Shown here one piece after another: positions 1 to 9,527 of a DNA stretch of 47,933 bases (position 1 is its first letter; each line of letters opens with the position of its first letter). The translations under genes were made by a program, and so were the position numbers. The notes beneath the pieces were generated by a model. The model was not told the DNA's origin and did no database searches. It saw only the letters and a list, made by a program, of their open reading frames with translations. The DNA is from an uncultured Eggerthellaceae bacterium (lineage in GTDB: Bacteria; Actinomycetota; Coriobacteriia; Coriobacteriales; Eggerthellaceae). Where the stretch lies: the NCBI GenBank assembly GCA_904420215.1, contig CAJFUR010000061.1:1-47933 (forward strand). The letters run 5' to 3'.

Positions 1-1
1 G

Positions 2-724
2 CCCTACATCGTCATCATCATCGACGAGCTGGCCGACCTCATGATGAACGTGGGCAAGGAGGTGGAGTTCTCCATCAGCCGCATCGCGCAGCTGGCGCGC
101 GCGGCCGGCATCCACCTCATCGTGGCCACGCAGCGCCCCTCCACGAACGTGGTGACAGGCCTCATCAAGGCCAACATCACCAACCGCATCGCGTTCAACG
201 TGGCCTCGGGCATCGACAGCCGCGTGGTGCTGGACACCCCGGGCGCCGAGCGGCTCATCGGTTTGGGCGACCTTTTGTTCAGCAAGCCCGAGTACGCCAA
301 GCCGCAGCGCATCCAGGGCTGCTACGTGTCCGAAGACGAGATCAACGCCGTGGTGGCGAGGTGGAAGGAACAAGGCGAGCCGGAGTACCATTCGGAGATA
401 CTGCAGACGAACCTCATCACGCTGGGCGCGTCCTCGCCCGACGGGTCGGGCGGCGGGTCCACCTCCGACGACCCGCTTCTGTGGGAAGCGGCCGAGATCG
501 TGGTCTCCAGCGGGCTGGGCTCGACCTCGAACATCCAGCGCAGGCTCAAGGTGGGCTATTCGCGCGCAGGACGTATAATGGACATGCTGGAGGAAAAGGG
601 CGTCGTCGGGGCCCCGAACGGCAGCAAGCCGCGCGAGGTGCTGGTGGACGCCATGGAGCTGGAGACGCTGAAGGCGTTCGAGGCGAACGATGCGGCGGAG
701 GGCGCGTCCCGCATGGAGGAGTGA
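2..724 (+). CDS. ftsK: DNA translocase FtsK/SpoIIIE, C-terminal part (5' truncated by window edge)
   Basis: Frame 2 reads [15 protein letters not shown] (Walker B region), [38 protein letters not shown] and a C-terminal gamma (winged helix) domain; ORF open to window start. Confidence 0.95.
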   Translation, partial: [240 protein letters not shown]

Positions 725-728
725 CGAC

Positions 729-1823
729 GTGGCACAGACGACTTTCGGAGAGATACTGCGCGAGGCGCGCGAACGGCATGGCCTCGACCTCGCGACGGCG
801 GCGCGGCGCCTGCGCATACGCCCCGACATCCTGCGCGCCATAGAAGAGGGCGACTTCGCGCGCATGCCCCCGCGCGGCTACACGCGCAACATGGTGAACG
901 CCTACGCGCGGCTGGTGGGGCTGAACCCCACCGAAATGACCCGCATGTACCTGGACGGCGCCTATGCCTACCAGGTGGGGCGGGCGCGCAACGAGGCGCA
1001 GCCTTCCGGCTTCGACATGGGCGCCTCCCGCCGCCGTTCGCAGCGCGGGCGGGAAGACGCGCGGGAGACGCGGGGCGAGCGGGGGCGGGACGGACAGGGC
1101 AGGCGCCCCGGAGAGCCTGCCCGCCAAAACGCGTTCGGACGCGTCCTCTATGAAGACCGCACCGACGCGGGCGGGCGCACCTACGCGCAGGACCGCATGC
1201 ACCCCTCACGCCACGCCGCCGTGCCGGGAACGCAGTACACCAACTTCTACGCGGGCCCGAAGGCTCCGGGGCAGATGCGCTCCAAGCTGCCTTTCGTCAT
1301 AGCCGCCGGCGTGGTGCTGGTGGTGCTCGTCGTGGTGCTGGTGCTGGTGTTCGGCAACAGAGGCGAGGCGGAGCAGGACGTTCCCAGCGTGCCCATCACC
1401 GGCCTCACCGACACGTCGAACCCCGTTGACGACGCCACGGGAGGGGACGACGGCGCCACGCAGGCGCCCACTCCCGTGGCCCCCGACAAGGTGGTGTTCT
1501 CGTTCTCCGTGCCGGCGGGAAGCACGGCCTACATCGAGGTGTACGAGGGCGACGGCGGGCCGAGCCTGGCCGAAGACGTGGCGGGGCCCGCGGAAAAGAG
1601 CTACGACGTCACGACCACCCTGCGGTTCGTGACGAGCAACCCCGAGAACGTGACGCTCATGCTCGCGGGCGAGCAAGTGACCGCCGACCAGCTGACCGAC
1701 GCCGGCGGCGGGGTGTACACCTACACCGTGGACTTCGCGGCCTACCTCGAGCAGTGGAAGGCGGCGAACCTGCCCGCGGAAACGGAGCCCGTGGACACGG
1801 CGGCGCCGGCGGCGGCCGCCTAG
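729..1823 (+). CDS. RodZ-like protein: N-terminal HTH, one TM segment, DUF4115-like C-terminal domain
   Basis: GTG start at 729 (MAQTTFGEILREARERHGLDLATAARRLRIRPDILRAIEEGDF), TM VIAAGVVLVVLVVVLVLVF. Confidence 0.8.
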   Translation: MAQTTFGEILREARERHGLDLATAARRLRIRPDILRAIEEGDFARMPPRGYTRNMVNAYARLVGLNPTEMTRMYLDGAYAYQVGRARNEAQPSGFDMGASRRRSQRGREDARETRGERGRDGQGRRPGEPARQNAFGRVLYEDRTDAGGRTYAQDRMHPSRHAAVPGTQYTNFYAGPKAPGQMRSKLPFVIAAGVVLVVLVVVLVLVFGNRGEAEQDVPSVPITGLTDTSNPVDDATGGDDGATQAPTPVAPDKVVFSFSVPAGSTAYIEVYEGDGGPSLAEDVAGPAEKSYDVTTTLRFVTSNPENVTLMLAGEQVTADQLTDAGGGVYTYTVDFAAYLEQWKAANLPAETEPVDTAAPAAAA

Positions 1824-1857
1824 GGGCGCGCGGGGGCGCAACCGCCGCGTTATGGGC

Positions 1858-1897
1858 GAGGGGCGGGCGGGCCTTGCGGGCCTTCCCGCCCCTCTTT
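1858..1897 (+). terminator. Intrinsic terminator-like hairpin after the RodZ-like gene
   Basis: GAGGGGCGGG (1858-1867) pairs with CCCGCCCCTC (1885-1894), followed by TTT. Confidence 0.6.
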
Positions 1898-2078
1898 CGT
1901 TGGGGCGCGCCGGGCCGCCGCGCGTCTGGCGCCCGGCGGCTGCGCGGGGCCGCATTCCGTCCTTTTCCCGCGTTCTTCGGGCCCGTGCTTCTGCGACGCG
2001 GCCGGATGGGGTATCCTAAACGGTTGTGAAATCGCGCGCGCCGCGCGGCGCGCATGCCCCGGCAAGAAAGGACGCCCC

Positions 2079-2576
2079 ATGGCGAAGGAATCGAGTTTCG
2101 ACGTCGTCTCGACCGTTGACATGCAGGAAGTGGACAACGCCTTCCAGCAGGCGAAGAAGGAGATCGCGCAGCGCTACGACCTGAAGGACTCCGGGGCCGA
2201 GGTGGCGCTCGACAAGGCGGGGCAGACCATCACGGTGTCGGCGCCCTCCGATTTCGTGGCCAGGCAGGTCATCGACGTGGTGGGCAGCAAGTTGGTGAGG
2301 CGCGGCATCGACTTGGCCGCCGTGAAGTGGGGCGACGCGCAACCTGCCGCCGGGCAGAGCGTGCGCCAGCAGGCGAGCATCGTGAGTGGCATAGACAAAG
2401 ACACCGCCGGGCGCATCAACAAGGACATCAAGGCCACGAAGCTCAAGGTGAAGGTGCAGATAGAAGGCGACAAGCTGCGCGTGAGCTCGGCGTCGCGCGA
2501 CACGCTGCAGGAAGTGATCGCGTTTCTGCGCGGGCAGGACTACGGCCAGCCGCTGCAGTACGTGAACTACCGCTGA
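2079..2576 (+). CDS. yajQ: YajQ family nucleotide-binding protein (DUF520)
   Basis: MAKESSFDVVSTVDMQEVDNAFQQAKKEIAQRYDLKDSGAEV and C-terminal FLRGQDYGQPLQYVNYR typical of the family. Confidence 0.93.
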   Translation: MAKESSFDVVSTVDMQEVDNAFQQAKKEIAQRYDLKDSGAEVALDKAGQTITVSAPSDFVARQVIDVVGSKLVRRGIDLAAVKWGDAQPAAGQSVRQQASIVSGIDKDTAGRINKDIKATKLKVKVQIEGDKLRVSSASRDTLQEVIAFLRGQDYGQPLQYVNYR

Positions 2577-2593
2577 GACGGGATGCCGGCTTT

Positions 2594-4072
2594 ATGGGCT
2601 TCATGGATTCCCCCGACGGCATGGCCGAGCGCGCGCAGCGGCGGGAGGGCGCGCCCCGCGCGCGCTCGGTGGCGTTCGTCACCTTGGGATGCGCCAAGAA
2701 CGAGGTGGACACGGCGCACATGCGCGAACGCGTGGAGGCGGCGGGGCATGCGGTGGTGGACGACCCCGCGCTCGCCGACGCGGTGGTGGTGAACACCTGC
2801 TCGTTCATCCAGGCGGCCACCGAGGAGAGCATCGAGGCCGTCTTCGACGTGGCGGGGCTTCCCCGCATGGAGGACGGCAGCGCCGCCCTGGTGGTGGCGG
2901 GCTGCATGCCGGCGCGCTACGGCGAGGCGCTGGAAGACGAGCTTTCCGAGGCGCGCGCCTTCGTGCCGTGTGCCCGCGAGGACGACATCGTGCAGGTGCT
3001 GGAAGGCATGTTCGCCCAGCTGCCGGAAAGCGCGCCGGGCACGCCCGGCGCAGTCGGCGGCGGGCGTGCGGGTGCAGGCGACGGAAACGCGCCTACAGCG
3101 GCGGGCGACGGGGCCGCGGAAGGCGGCGCGGGCGTGCAGCCTGACGGGGGCTTCCCCGCCGAAGCCGATGCGGCGGGCGCACGGGGGGCGGTTTCCGCCT
3201 ACGTGAAGATATCCGACGGCTGCGACCGCTTCTGCTCCTACTGCACCATCCCCCTCATCCGCGGGCGCTACCGCAGTTTCCCCCTCGCCGACGTGTGCGC
3301 GGAAGTGGACGCGCACGTGGCGCGCGGCGTGCGCGAGATCGTGCTCGTGGCGCAGGACACGGGGCGCTGGGGCACCGACTTCGACGCGCCGTCGAGTCTG
3401 GCGGCGCTCCTGTCCGCGCTGGCCGAGCGGCACCCGCGCACGTGGTTCCGCGTCATGTACGTGCAGCCCGAGGGCGTGGACGACGCGCTGCTGGACGCGG
3501 TGGCGGCCCATGCCAACGTGTGCCCCTACTTCGACGTCCCGCTGCAGCACGTGGACCCGGAACTGCTTTCCGCCATGAACCGCCGCGGGTCGCGCGCCGA
3601 ATTCGAGGACCTGGCGCGCCGCATCAGGGAGCGCGTGCCGGGCGCGGTGCTGCGCACGACGCTCATCGCGGGATTCCCCGGCGAGACGGAAGAGCAGTTC
3701 CAGAGCCTGTGCGACTTCGTGGAGGACGCGCCCTTCGACTACGTGGGCGTGTTCGCCTACTCGCGCGAGGAGGGCACGCGCGCCTTCGGCCTTCCCGGTC
3801 AGCTGGACGAGGACGAGAAGGCCGAGCGCGCGCAGCGTTTGCGCGACGTGGCCGACGCCGCGTGCCTGCCGCGCATCGCCGCGCGCGTGGGCCGGGAAAT
3901 GGACGTGCTAGTGGAAGGGCACGAAGAGGACGGGCAGCTGTTCGGGCGCGCCATGTGCCAGGCGCCCGAGGTGGACGGCGTGGTGTATCTGGACGCGGGC
4001 GAGGTGGGACAGGTGGTGCGCGTGCGCATCGTGGATACGCTGCTCTACGAGATGGAGGGCGAACGGGCATGA
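2594..4072 (+). CDS. rimO: Ribosomal protein S12 methylthiotransferase RimO
   Basis: VAFVTLGCAKNEVDTAHM and radical SAM CDRFCSYCTIPLIRGRYRS; ORF open upstream, start assigned at ATG 2594; Gly/Ala-rich insertion between the N-terminal and radical SAM domains. Confidence 0.93.
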   Translation: MGFMDSPDGMAERAQRREGAPRARSVAFVTLGCAKNEVDTAHMRERVEAAGHAVVDDPALADAVVVNTCSFIQAATEESIEAVFDVAGLPRMEDGSAALVVAGCMPARYGEALEDELSEARAFVPCAREDDIVQVLEGMFAQLPESAPGTPGAVGGGRAGAGDGNAPTAAGDGAAEGGAGVQPDGGFPAEADAAGARGAVSAYVKISDGCDRFCSYCTIPLIRGRYRSFPLADVCAEVDAHVARGVREIVLVAQDTGRWGTDFDAPSSLAALLSALAERHPRTWFRVMYVQPEGVDDALLDAVAAHANVCPYFDVPLQHVDPELLSAMNRRGSRAEFEDLARRIRERVPGAVLRTTLIAGFPGETEEQFQSLCDFVEDAPFDYVGVFAYSREEGTRAFGLPGQLDEDEKAERAQRLRDVADAACLPRIAARVGREMDVLVEGHEEDGQLFGRAMCQAPEVDGVVYLDAGEVGQVVRVRIVDTLLYEMEGERA

Positions 4073-5358
4073 GCGGGACGGACGCGCGCGCGGGGGCGCC
4101 GAAGGAGAGGCTGTGGACGCCGGCGAACGTGGTCACGCTCGTGCGCATCTGCTGCGTGCCGGTGTTCGTGGCGGCCATCATCACCCCGTGGCCCACGTGG
4201 ATCCCCGCATGGAGCGACGCCGAGGCGTGGAAGCCGTGGATCGCGGCGGGCATCTTCGTCCTTTTGGCGGCCACGGACGGCCTGGACGGCTACTTGGCGC
4301 GCAGCCGGGGCGAGGTGACGACCTTCGGCAAGTTCATGGACCCGCTGGCCGACAAGATACTGGTGGCGGCGGCGCTGCTGGCCCTGGTGGAGCTTTCCGT
4401 GCTGCCTTCGTGGGTGGTGATCGTCATCCTCGCGCGCGAGTTCATCGTCTCCGGCATCCGCATGGTGGCCGCAAGCCAGGGCGTGGTCATTGCCGCAAGC
4501 TGGTACGGCAAGGCCAAGACCGTCGCGCAGATGGTGGCCATCGTGCTGTTCATCGTGAAGGACGGCGTGGTCATCACCGACTTCTCGGGCGTGGTGCGCA
4601 GTCCTTTGTACCTGGTGTCGTGGGCGGTCATGATTGTGGCGCTCGTGCTCACCATCGTGTCCATGCTCGACTACTTCTCCAAGGCGCGCGGGCTTCTGGG
4701 GTTCCAGCCGGCCGCCCGCGGCGGCGGGCGGGGCGTGGCGGAGGAAAACGGCGCAGGCGGGGTTTCCGCAAGCGCCGCGGGCGGCCGGGAGCGCCGGGGA
4801 AGCGAGGGCGCAGGCGGCGCGGCAGGCGTGCAGGAGGCAGGCGGAGAGGCGACGCAGGAAACGTGCCGGCAGGCGGCCGCGCGCGTGGTCTCGCTCGCGC
4901 GGGAGGCGGGCGTTTCGGTGGGCACCGCCGAAAGCCTGACCGGCGGCCTCGTGGCGGCCGCGCTCACCTCGGTGCCGGGGTCGTCCGCCTGCGTGCGCGG
5001 CGGCGTGGTGAGCTATGCATGCGACGTGAAGCGCGACGCGCTCGGCGTGGACGCCGGGCTGCTGGAAAGCCGGGGGGCCGTGGACGCCGATGTGGCCTGC
5101 CAGATGGCGCAAGGCGCGCGGGAGCGTCTTGGCGCGGACGTGGCCGTGGCGGTGACGGGCATTGCGGGCCCGGGCGGCGCCGAGCCGGGAAAGCCCGTGG
5201 GGACCGTGTGGCTGGGCCTGGCCGGCGCGCACGGGTCGCATGCGGAACGCCGCCGCTTCGCGGGCAGCCGCGACGAGGTGCGCGCCCAGACCGTGCTGTG
5301 GGCGCTCTCCGCCCTCGAAGCCGCCCTCGGCGGGGGCGGCGACGTGCAGGGCGGGTGA
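4069..5358 (+). CDS. PgsA (CDP-diacylglycerol-glycerol-3-phosphate 3-phosphatidyltransferase) fused to CinA C-terminal (NMN deamidase) domain
   Basis: CDP-alcohol phosphatidyltransferase motif DGLDGYLARSRGEVTTFGKFMDPLADK; after a low-complexity linker, VGTAESLTGGLVAAALTSVPGSS...VAVTGIAGPGG (CinA). ATGA overlap with rimO. Confidence 0.92.
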   Translation: MSGTDARAGAPKERLWTPANVVTLVRICCVPVFVAAIITPWPTWIPAWSDAEAWKPWIAAGIFVLLAATDGLDGYLARSRGEVTTFGKFMDPLADKILVAAALLALVELSVLPSWVVIVILAREFIVSGIRMVAASQGVVIAASWYGKAKTVAQMVAIVLFIVKDGVVITDFSGVVRSPLYLVSWAVMIVALVLTIVSMLDYFSKARGLLGFQPAARGGGRGVAEENGAGGVSASAAGGRERRGSEGAGGAAGVQEAGGEATQETCRQAAARVVSLAREAGVSVGTAESLTGGLVAAALTSVPGSSACVRGGVVSYACDVKRDALGVDAGLLESRGAVDADVACQMAQGARERLGADVAVAVTGIAGPGGAEPGKPVGTVWLGLAGAHGSHAERRRFAGSRDEVRAQTVLWALSALEAALGGGGDVQGG

Positions 5359-5743
5359 ACCCCGCCGCGCCGCATGCCGGCTGGCGCGACGCGGGCGCCG
5401 CCGTGCCGCGGTGCCGCCGGCGTGCAGCGCGGCTGGCGGCCCGGCGGCGACGAAGCGGCGACGGGAAGCCGTGCGCCGGCGGGCGCGGATCCGGCCGCAC
5501 GCCGGGAAGGCGCCGGCCCGTTGCGACGGGGAAGCGGACGTTTCGCGGGCTGCGGGCCACCCACGGGCCGAAAAGGCGCCGGCTTCACGCCGACGGAAGG
5601 CGGGGGAGAAGCCCCCTGTGCGCCGAAAACGCGCCGACAATGCACCGGCGGAAAACGGACGACGCGCCGGGAATGCGCAAGCGCCCCGCCGCATTGCGCC
5701 GCTATACTGGTGGCGCGGGGAAAAGGGGAGTTCGGTCAACCCC

Positions 5744-5771
5744 TTGACGAACAAACATATGTTCGTATAAT
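5744..5771 (+). promoter_or_regulatory. recA promoter with LexA (SOS) box in the spacer
   Basis: TTGACG (5744-5749), 16-bp spacer, TATAAT (5766-5771); spacer contains CAAAC-ATAT-GTTCG (5752-5765), one mismatch from CGAAC-N4-GTTCG. Confidence 0.9.
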
Positions 5772-5824
5772 AGGTGCAGGCAATGCAGTTCCGCGTGCCC
5801 CGCGCACGCCGCGAAGGAGAAGGA

Positions 5825-6883
5825 ATGAACGAAGAGAAGACGAAGATGCTCAAGCTGACCACCGACCAGATAGAGTCGAAGTTCGGCAAGGGTTCCATCA
5901 TGAAGTTCGGCGAGGGCGGACAGGACCTCAACATCGGCGTCATTCCCACCGGCGCGCTGCCGCTCGACGCGGCGCTCGGCATCGGCGGCGTGCCGCGGGG
6001 ACGCATCGTGGAGGTGTACGGGCCGGAATCGAGCGGCAAGACGACGCTCGCGCTCCAGATCCTGGCCGAAGCGCAGGGCATGGGCGGCATCGTCGCCTTC
6101 ATCGACGCCGAGCACGCGCTCGACCCGGTGTACGCCGCGCGCCTGGGGGTGGACATCGACGAGGTCCTCATCTCCCAGCCGGACACCGGCGAGCAGGCGC
6201 TCGAGATCTGCGACATGCTGGTGCGCTCGGGCGCCATCGACTGCATCGTCATCGACTCGGTGGCCGCCCTCGTGCCCCGCGCCGAAATAGAAGGCGAGAT
6301 AGGCGACACTACGGTGGGCCTGCAGGCAAGGCTGATGTCGCAGGCCCTGCGCAAGCTGGCTGGGTCCCTTTCCAAGTCGAACACCACGTGCATCTTCATC
6401 AACCAGCTGCGCGAGAAGATAGGCGTCATGTTCGGAAACCCCGAAACCACCACCGGCGGCCGCGCCCTCAAGTTCTTCTCGAGCGTGCGCATCGACATCC
6501 GCCGCGTCGATTCCATCAAGAAGGACGGCGAGATCGTGGGCAACCGCGTGCGCGCCAAAGTGGTGAAGAACAAGGTGGCGCCGCCGTTCCGCCAGGCGGA
6601 GTTCGACCTCATGTACGGCGAGGGCATATCGCGCGAAGGCTGCATCATCGACATGGCGGTGGAGGCCGGCGTGGCCAAGAAGAGCGGCGCATGGTACACC
6701 TACGGCGAGGAGCGCCTGGGGCAGGGGCGCGAGGCGGCGAAGCAGACGCTCAAGGAGAACCCCGACTTGCGTGCCGAGCTGGAGGCGAAGGTGCGCGAAG
6801 CCTACGACATCCCCATCGTCACGCGCAGCGCCGAGGAGTCCGACGCGTTCTCGCCGGTGGCTAAACCCGGCAAGAAGAAGTAG
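5825..6883 (+). CDS. recA: Recombinase RecA
   Basis: [74 protein letters not shown] 5825. Confidence 0.98.
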   Translation: MNEEKTKMLKLTTDQIESKFGKGSIMKFGEGGQDLNIGVIPTGALPLDAALGIGGVPRGRIVEVYGPESSGKTTLALQILAEAQGMGGIVAFIDAEHALDPVYAARLGVDIDEVLISQPDTGEQALEICDMLVRSGAIDCIVIDSVAALVPRAEIEGEIGDTTVGLQARLMSQALRKLAGSLSKSNTTCIFINQLREKIGVMFGNPETTTGGRALKFFSSVRIDIRRVDSIKKDGEIVGNRVRAKVVKNKVAPPFRQAEFDLMYGEGISREGCIIDMAVEAGVAKKSGAWYTYGEERLGQGREAAKQTLKENPDLRAELEAKVREAYDIPIVTRSAEESDAFSPVAKPGKKK

Positions 6884-6892
6884 GCCGCGCGC

Positions 6893-7495
6893 ATGCACGG
6901 GCAGGGGCGCGATCCCTCGGCCGAAGTGAGGGCGCGCCTGCGGGAGCAGATGGAAGCCATCGAGGCGAGGGGGCGGGCGGGCGGCGCGGGGCAGCCCGGG
7001 GCGGATGCGGGCGCCGACGCGGCGGAGGACGCCTTCCGCAAGATCGAGCGGCTGGCATGCATGCGCGAGCAGTCGAGTTCCGCCCTGCGCTCCCGCCTCG
7101 TGCGCGAGGGCTTCCCGGAAGGCGCCGCATGCGCGGCGGTCGAGCGCGCGGTGGCATGCGGGCTGGTGGACGACAGGCGCTACGCCGACGTCCTGGTGCG
7201 CAGCCGCCTGGCACAGGGACGCGGCCGAAGGGGCATAGAGGCCGAGCTCGCCGCCGTCGGCATCGACGCCGAAGAGGCGGCCCGGCTCGTCGGCGAAGCG
7301 GCGGGAGCGTCGGGCGCCGGCGACGGGCAGGACGAGATCGAGCGCGCGCTCGAGTTGCTCGAGCGCCGCCCCCCGCATGCCAAGAACCTGCGCCAGGCGG
7401 CCTACCGGCGGCTCGTGCAGAAAGGCTACGGCTCCTCGGTGGCCGCCTCGGCGGCGCGCCTGTGGTGCGAGCAACAGGAGGCCGGGAGCCGCTAG
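6893..7495 (+). CDS. recX: Regulatory protein RecX
   Basis: Directly after recA; RSRLVREGFPEGAACAAVERAVACGLVDDRRYADVLVRSRLAQGRGRRGIEAEL repeats typical of RecX. Confidence 0.9.
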   Translation: MHGQGRDPSAEVRARLREQMEAIEARGRAGGAGQPGADAGADAAEDAFRKIERLACMREQSSSALRSRLVREGFPEGAACAAVERAVACGLVDDRRYADVLVRSRLAQGRGRRGIEAELAAVGIDAEEAARLVGEAAGASGAGDGQDEIERALELLERRPPHAKNLRQAAYRRLVQKGYGSSVAASAARLWCEQQEAGSR

Positions 7496-7564
7496 GGGTT
7501 TCCGCCGCGCCGCGCCCGGGGGGGGCGGGTTGCGCCTTCCGCCAGTGCTGGCACCTCTCCCCGC

Positions 7565-7593
7565 CGCACCCGCGCGCACCGAGCGCGGGTGCG
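7565..7593. repeat. GC-rich hairpin downstream of recX
   Basis: CGCACCCGCGC (7565-7575) / GCGCGGGTGCG (7583-7593), perfect 11-bp stem. Confidence 0.7.
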
Positions 7594-7605
7594 CCCTCCG
7601 CCCCA

Positions 7606-7687
7606 TTATCATCCCGAGCGGAGCGAGTCGAAGGATCTCGGGACGCCAAAGATCCTTCGACTCGCTCCGCTCGCTCAGGATGACAAT
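7606..7687. repeat. Long imperfect inverted repeat (REP/MITE-like intergenic palindrome)
   Basis: Left arm ATTATCATCCCGAGCGGAGCGAGTCGAAGGATCT and right arm AGATCCTTCGACTCGCTCCGCTCGCTCAGGATGACAAT are reverse complements apart from a 4-nt indel and a few mismatches. Confidence 0.85.
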
Positions 7688-7992
7688 GGGGGAAGCAACA
7701 CCATCGCCGGGTGCGCACGCCCGCATGCCGGAAAGCGGCGTTGACCGGTGATTTCCGATTATTTCTTGTCTAGGCTTTTACAAAGGTGCCGAAAGCCTTA
7801 TCATATGGTGAAGCTTGAGTGATGCGCGCCTGACGAACCGGCGGGTGCTTTCCATAAACAACCGCATACGCTGCTTTCCACGTGCGTATTCTGCTCATGC
7901 CCGATCCCGACCGGCATTTTTCATGCCAGGGACCTGCTTTTCGAACACACGGGCGAACGAAACGGAACGAAGAACACGGAAGGGGGGAGCGT

Positions 7993-9525
7993 ATGCCCGA
8001 GGCATTATGGCTCGTCATCGGAGCAGTCGTCGGCGTCGCTCTCGGCTTTGTCATCACCCGGTTTCTGGTCAATGCGCGTGCCAAGCAGGCCGCGCAGGAA
8101 GCCGAAAGCGTGGTTGCCGACGCAAGGAAACAAGCCGAGACGCTGCGCCGCGAGGCGCTCGTAGAAGCCAAGGACGAGGCGCTGAAGTACAAGCAGGAGG
8201 CCGAAGCCGAAAGCAAGGAGCGCCTGCGCGAAGTGCGTGCGGCGGAAAACCGCGTGTCGCAGCGCGAGGAGTCGCTCGACCGGCGCGTCGAGTCGCTCGA
8301 TGCGCGCGAGCACCAGATATCGTCCCTGCAGGGGCAGATAGAGCGGCGCGAGCGTGATCTGGACGCCGCCGAACGGGAAATGAGCCGCCGGCTGGAGCAG
8401 GTTGCCGGCATGACGCCCGAAGAGGCGAAGGCGGAGCTGCTCGACAGCCTGAAAGACGAGGTCACCCACGAATCGGCGGCCATCATCCGCGACGCCGAGG
8501 CACGTGCGAAGGCCGAAGCCGACAAGAAGTCGCGCATGATCCTGAGCCTGGCCATCCAGCGCGTCGCCGCGGACCATTCCGCCGAGAACACGGTGTCCAC
8601 CATCCACATCCCTTCGGACGACCTGAAGGGGCGCATCATTGGCCGCGAGGGGCGCAACATCCGCTCGTTCGAGCAGCTGACCGGCACGAACCTCATCATC
8701 GACGACACGCCGGAGTGCGTGACCATCTCCTGCTTCGACCCGGTGCGCCGCGAAATCGGGCGCGTGACCATGGAGAACCTGATCGCGGACGGACGCATCC
8801 ACCCGGCCCGCATCGAGGAGATGTTCGGCAAGGCGGAGTCCTTCGTCAACCAGCGCGTCCAAGAGGCGGGCGAACAGGCGGCGTTCGACACCGGCATCCA
8901 CGACCTGCACCCCGAAGTGGTGCGCACGCTCGGACGGCTGCGCTACCGCACTTCCTACGGGCAAAACGTGCTGAACCACTCGCTCGAGGTGGCCTACCTT
9001 TCCGGCGTCATGGCTTCGGAGCTGGGCCTCGACCCCGTTCCCGCCAAGCGCGCGGGGCTGCTGCACGACCTGGGCAAGGCCGTGGACCACGAGGTGGAGG
9101 GCAGCCACGCGGTCATCGGTGCCGATCTGGCGCGCCGTTTCGGCGAGCGCCCCGAGATCGTGCACGCCATCGAGGCGCACCACAACGACGTGGAGCCCAA
9201 CAGCGTGCTCGACGTGCTGGTGCAGGCGGCCGATGCGGTTTCGGCGGCGCGTCCCGGCGCCCGCAAGGAAACCCTCGACGCCTACATCAAGCGCCTGGAG
9301 AAGCTCGAGGAGATCGCGAATTCCTACAAGGGCGTCGAACGCACCTATGCCATCCAGGCAGGCCGCGAGGTGCGCGTCATGGTGGAGCCCGAAGTGGTGG
9401 ACGAGGCCGCCACGACGGTCCTCGCGCACGACATCGCGCACCGCATAGAGAACGAAATGCAGTATCCCGGCCAAGTGAAGGTCGTGGTCATACGCGAAAG
9501 CCGCGCGATCGGCATAGCGAAATAG
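7993..9525 (+). CDS. rny: Ribonuclease Y
   Basis: N-terminal TM, coiled coil, KH domain ([27 protein letters not shown]), HD domain ([21 protein letters not shown]); strong RBS GGGGGGAG. Confidence 0.97.
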   Translation: MPEALWLVIGAVVGVALGFVITRFLVNARAKQAAQEAESVVADARKQAETLRREALVEAKDEALKYKQEAEAESKERLREVRAAENRVSQREESLDRRVESLDAREHQISSLQGQIERRERDLDAAEREMSRRLEQVAGMTPEEAKAELLDSLKDEVTHESAAIIRDAEARAKAEADKKSRMILSLAIQRVAADHSAENTVSTIHIPSDDLKGRIIGREGRNIRSFEQLTGTNLIIDDTPECVTISCFDPVRREIGRVTMENLIADGRIHPARIEEMFGKAESFVNQRVQEAGEQAAFDTGIHDLHPEVVRTLGRLRYRTSYGQNVLNHSLEVAYLSGVMASELGLDPVPAKRAGLLHDLGKAVDHEVEGSHAVIGADLARRFGERPEIVHAIEAHHNDVEPNSVLDVLVQAADAVSAARPGARKETLDAYIKRLEKLEEIANSYKGVERTYAIQAGREVRVMVEPEVVDEAATTVLAHDIAHRIENEMQYPGQVKVVVIRESRAIGIAK

Positions 9526-9527
9526 CC

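Noticed and set aside
2079-2576. YajQ as a novel c-di-GMP module
   Set aside because: YajQ is a widely conserved family with reported cyclic-di-GMP-binding members; nothing unusual here.
4045-6699. 884-aa minus-strand ORF opposite pgsA-cinA and recA
   Set aside because: Antisense shadow of well-supported genes; repetitive Arg/Ala/His composition.
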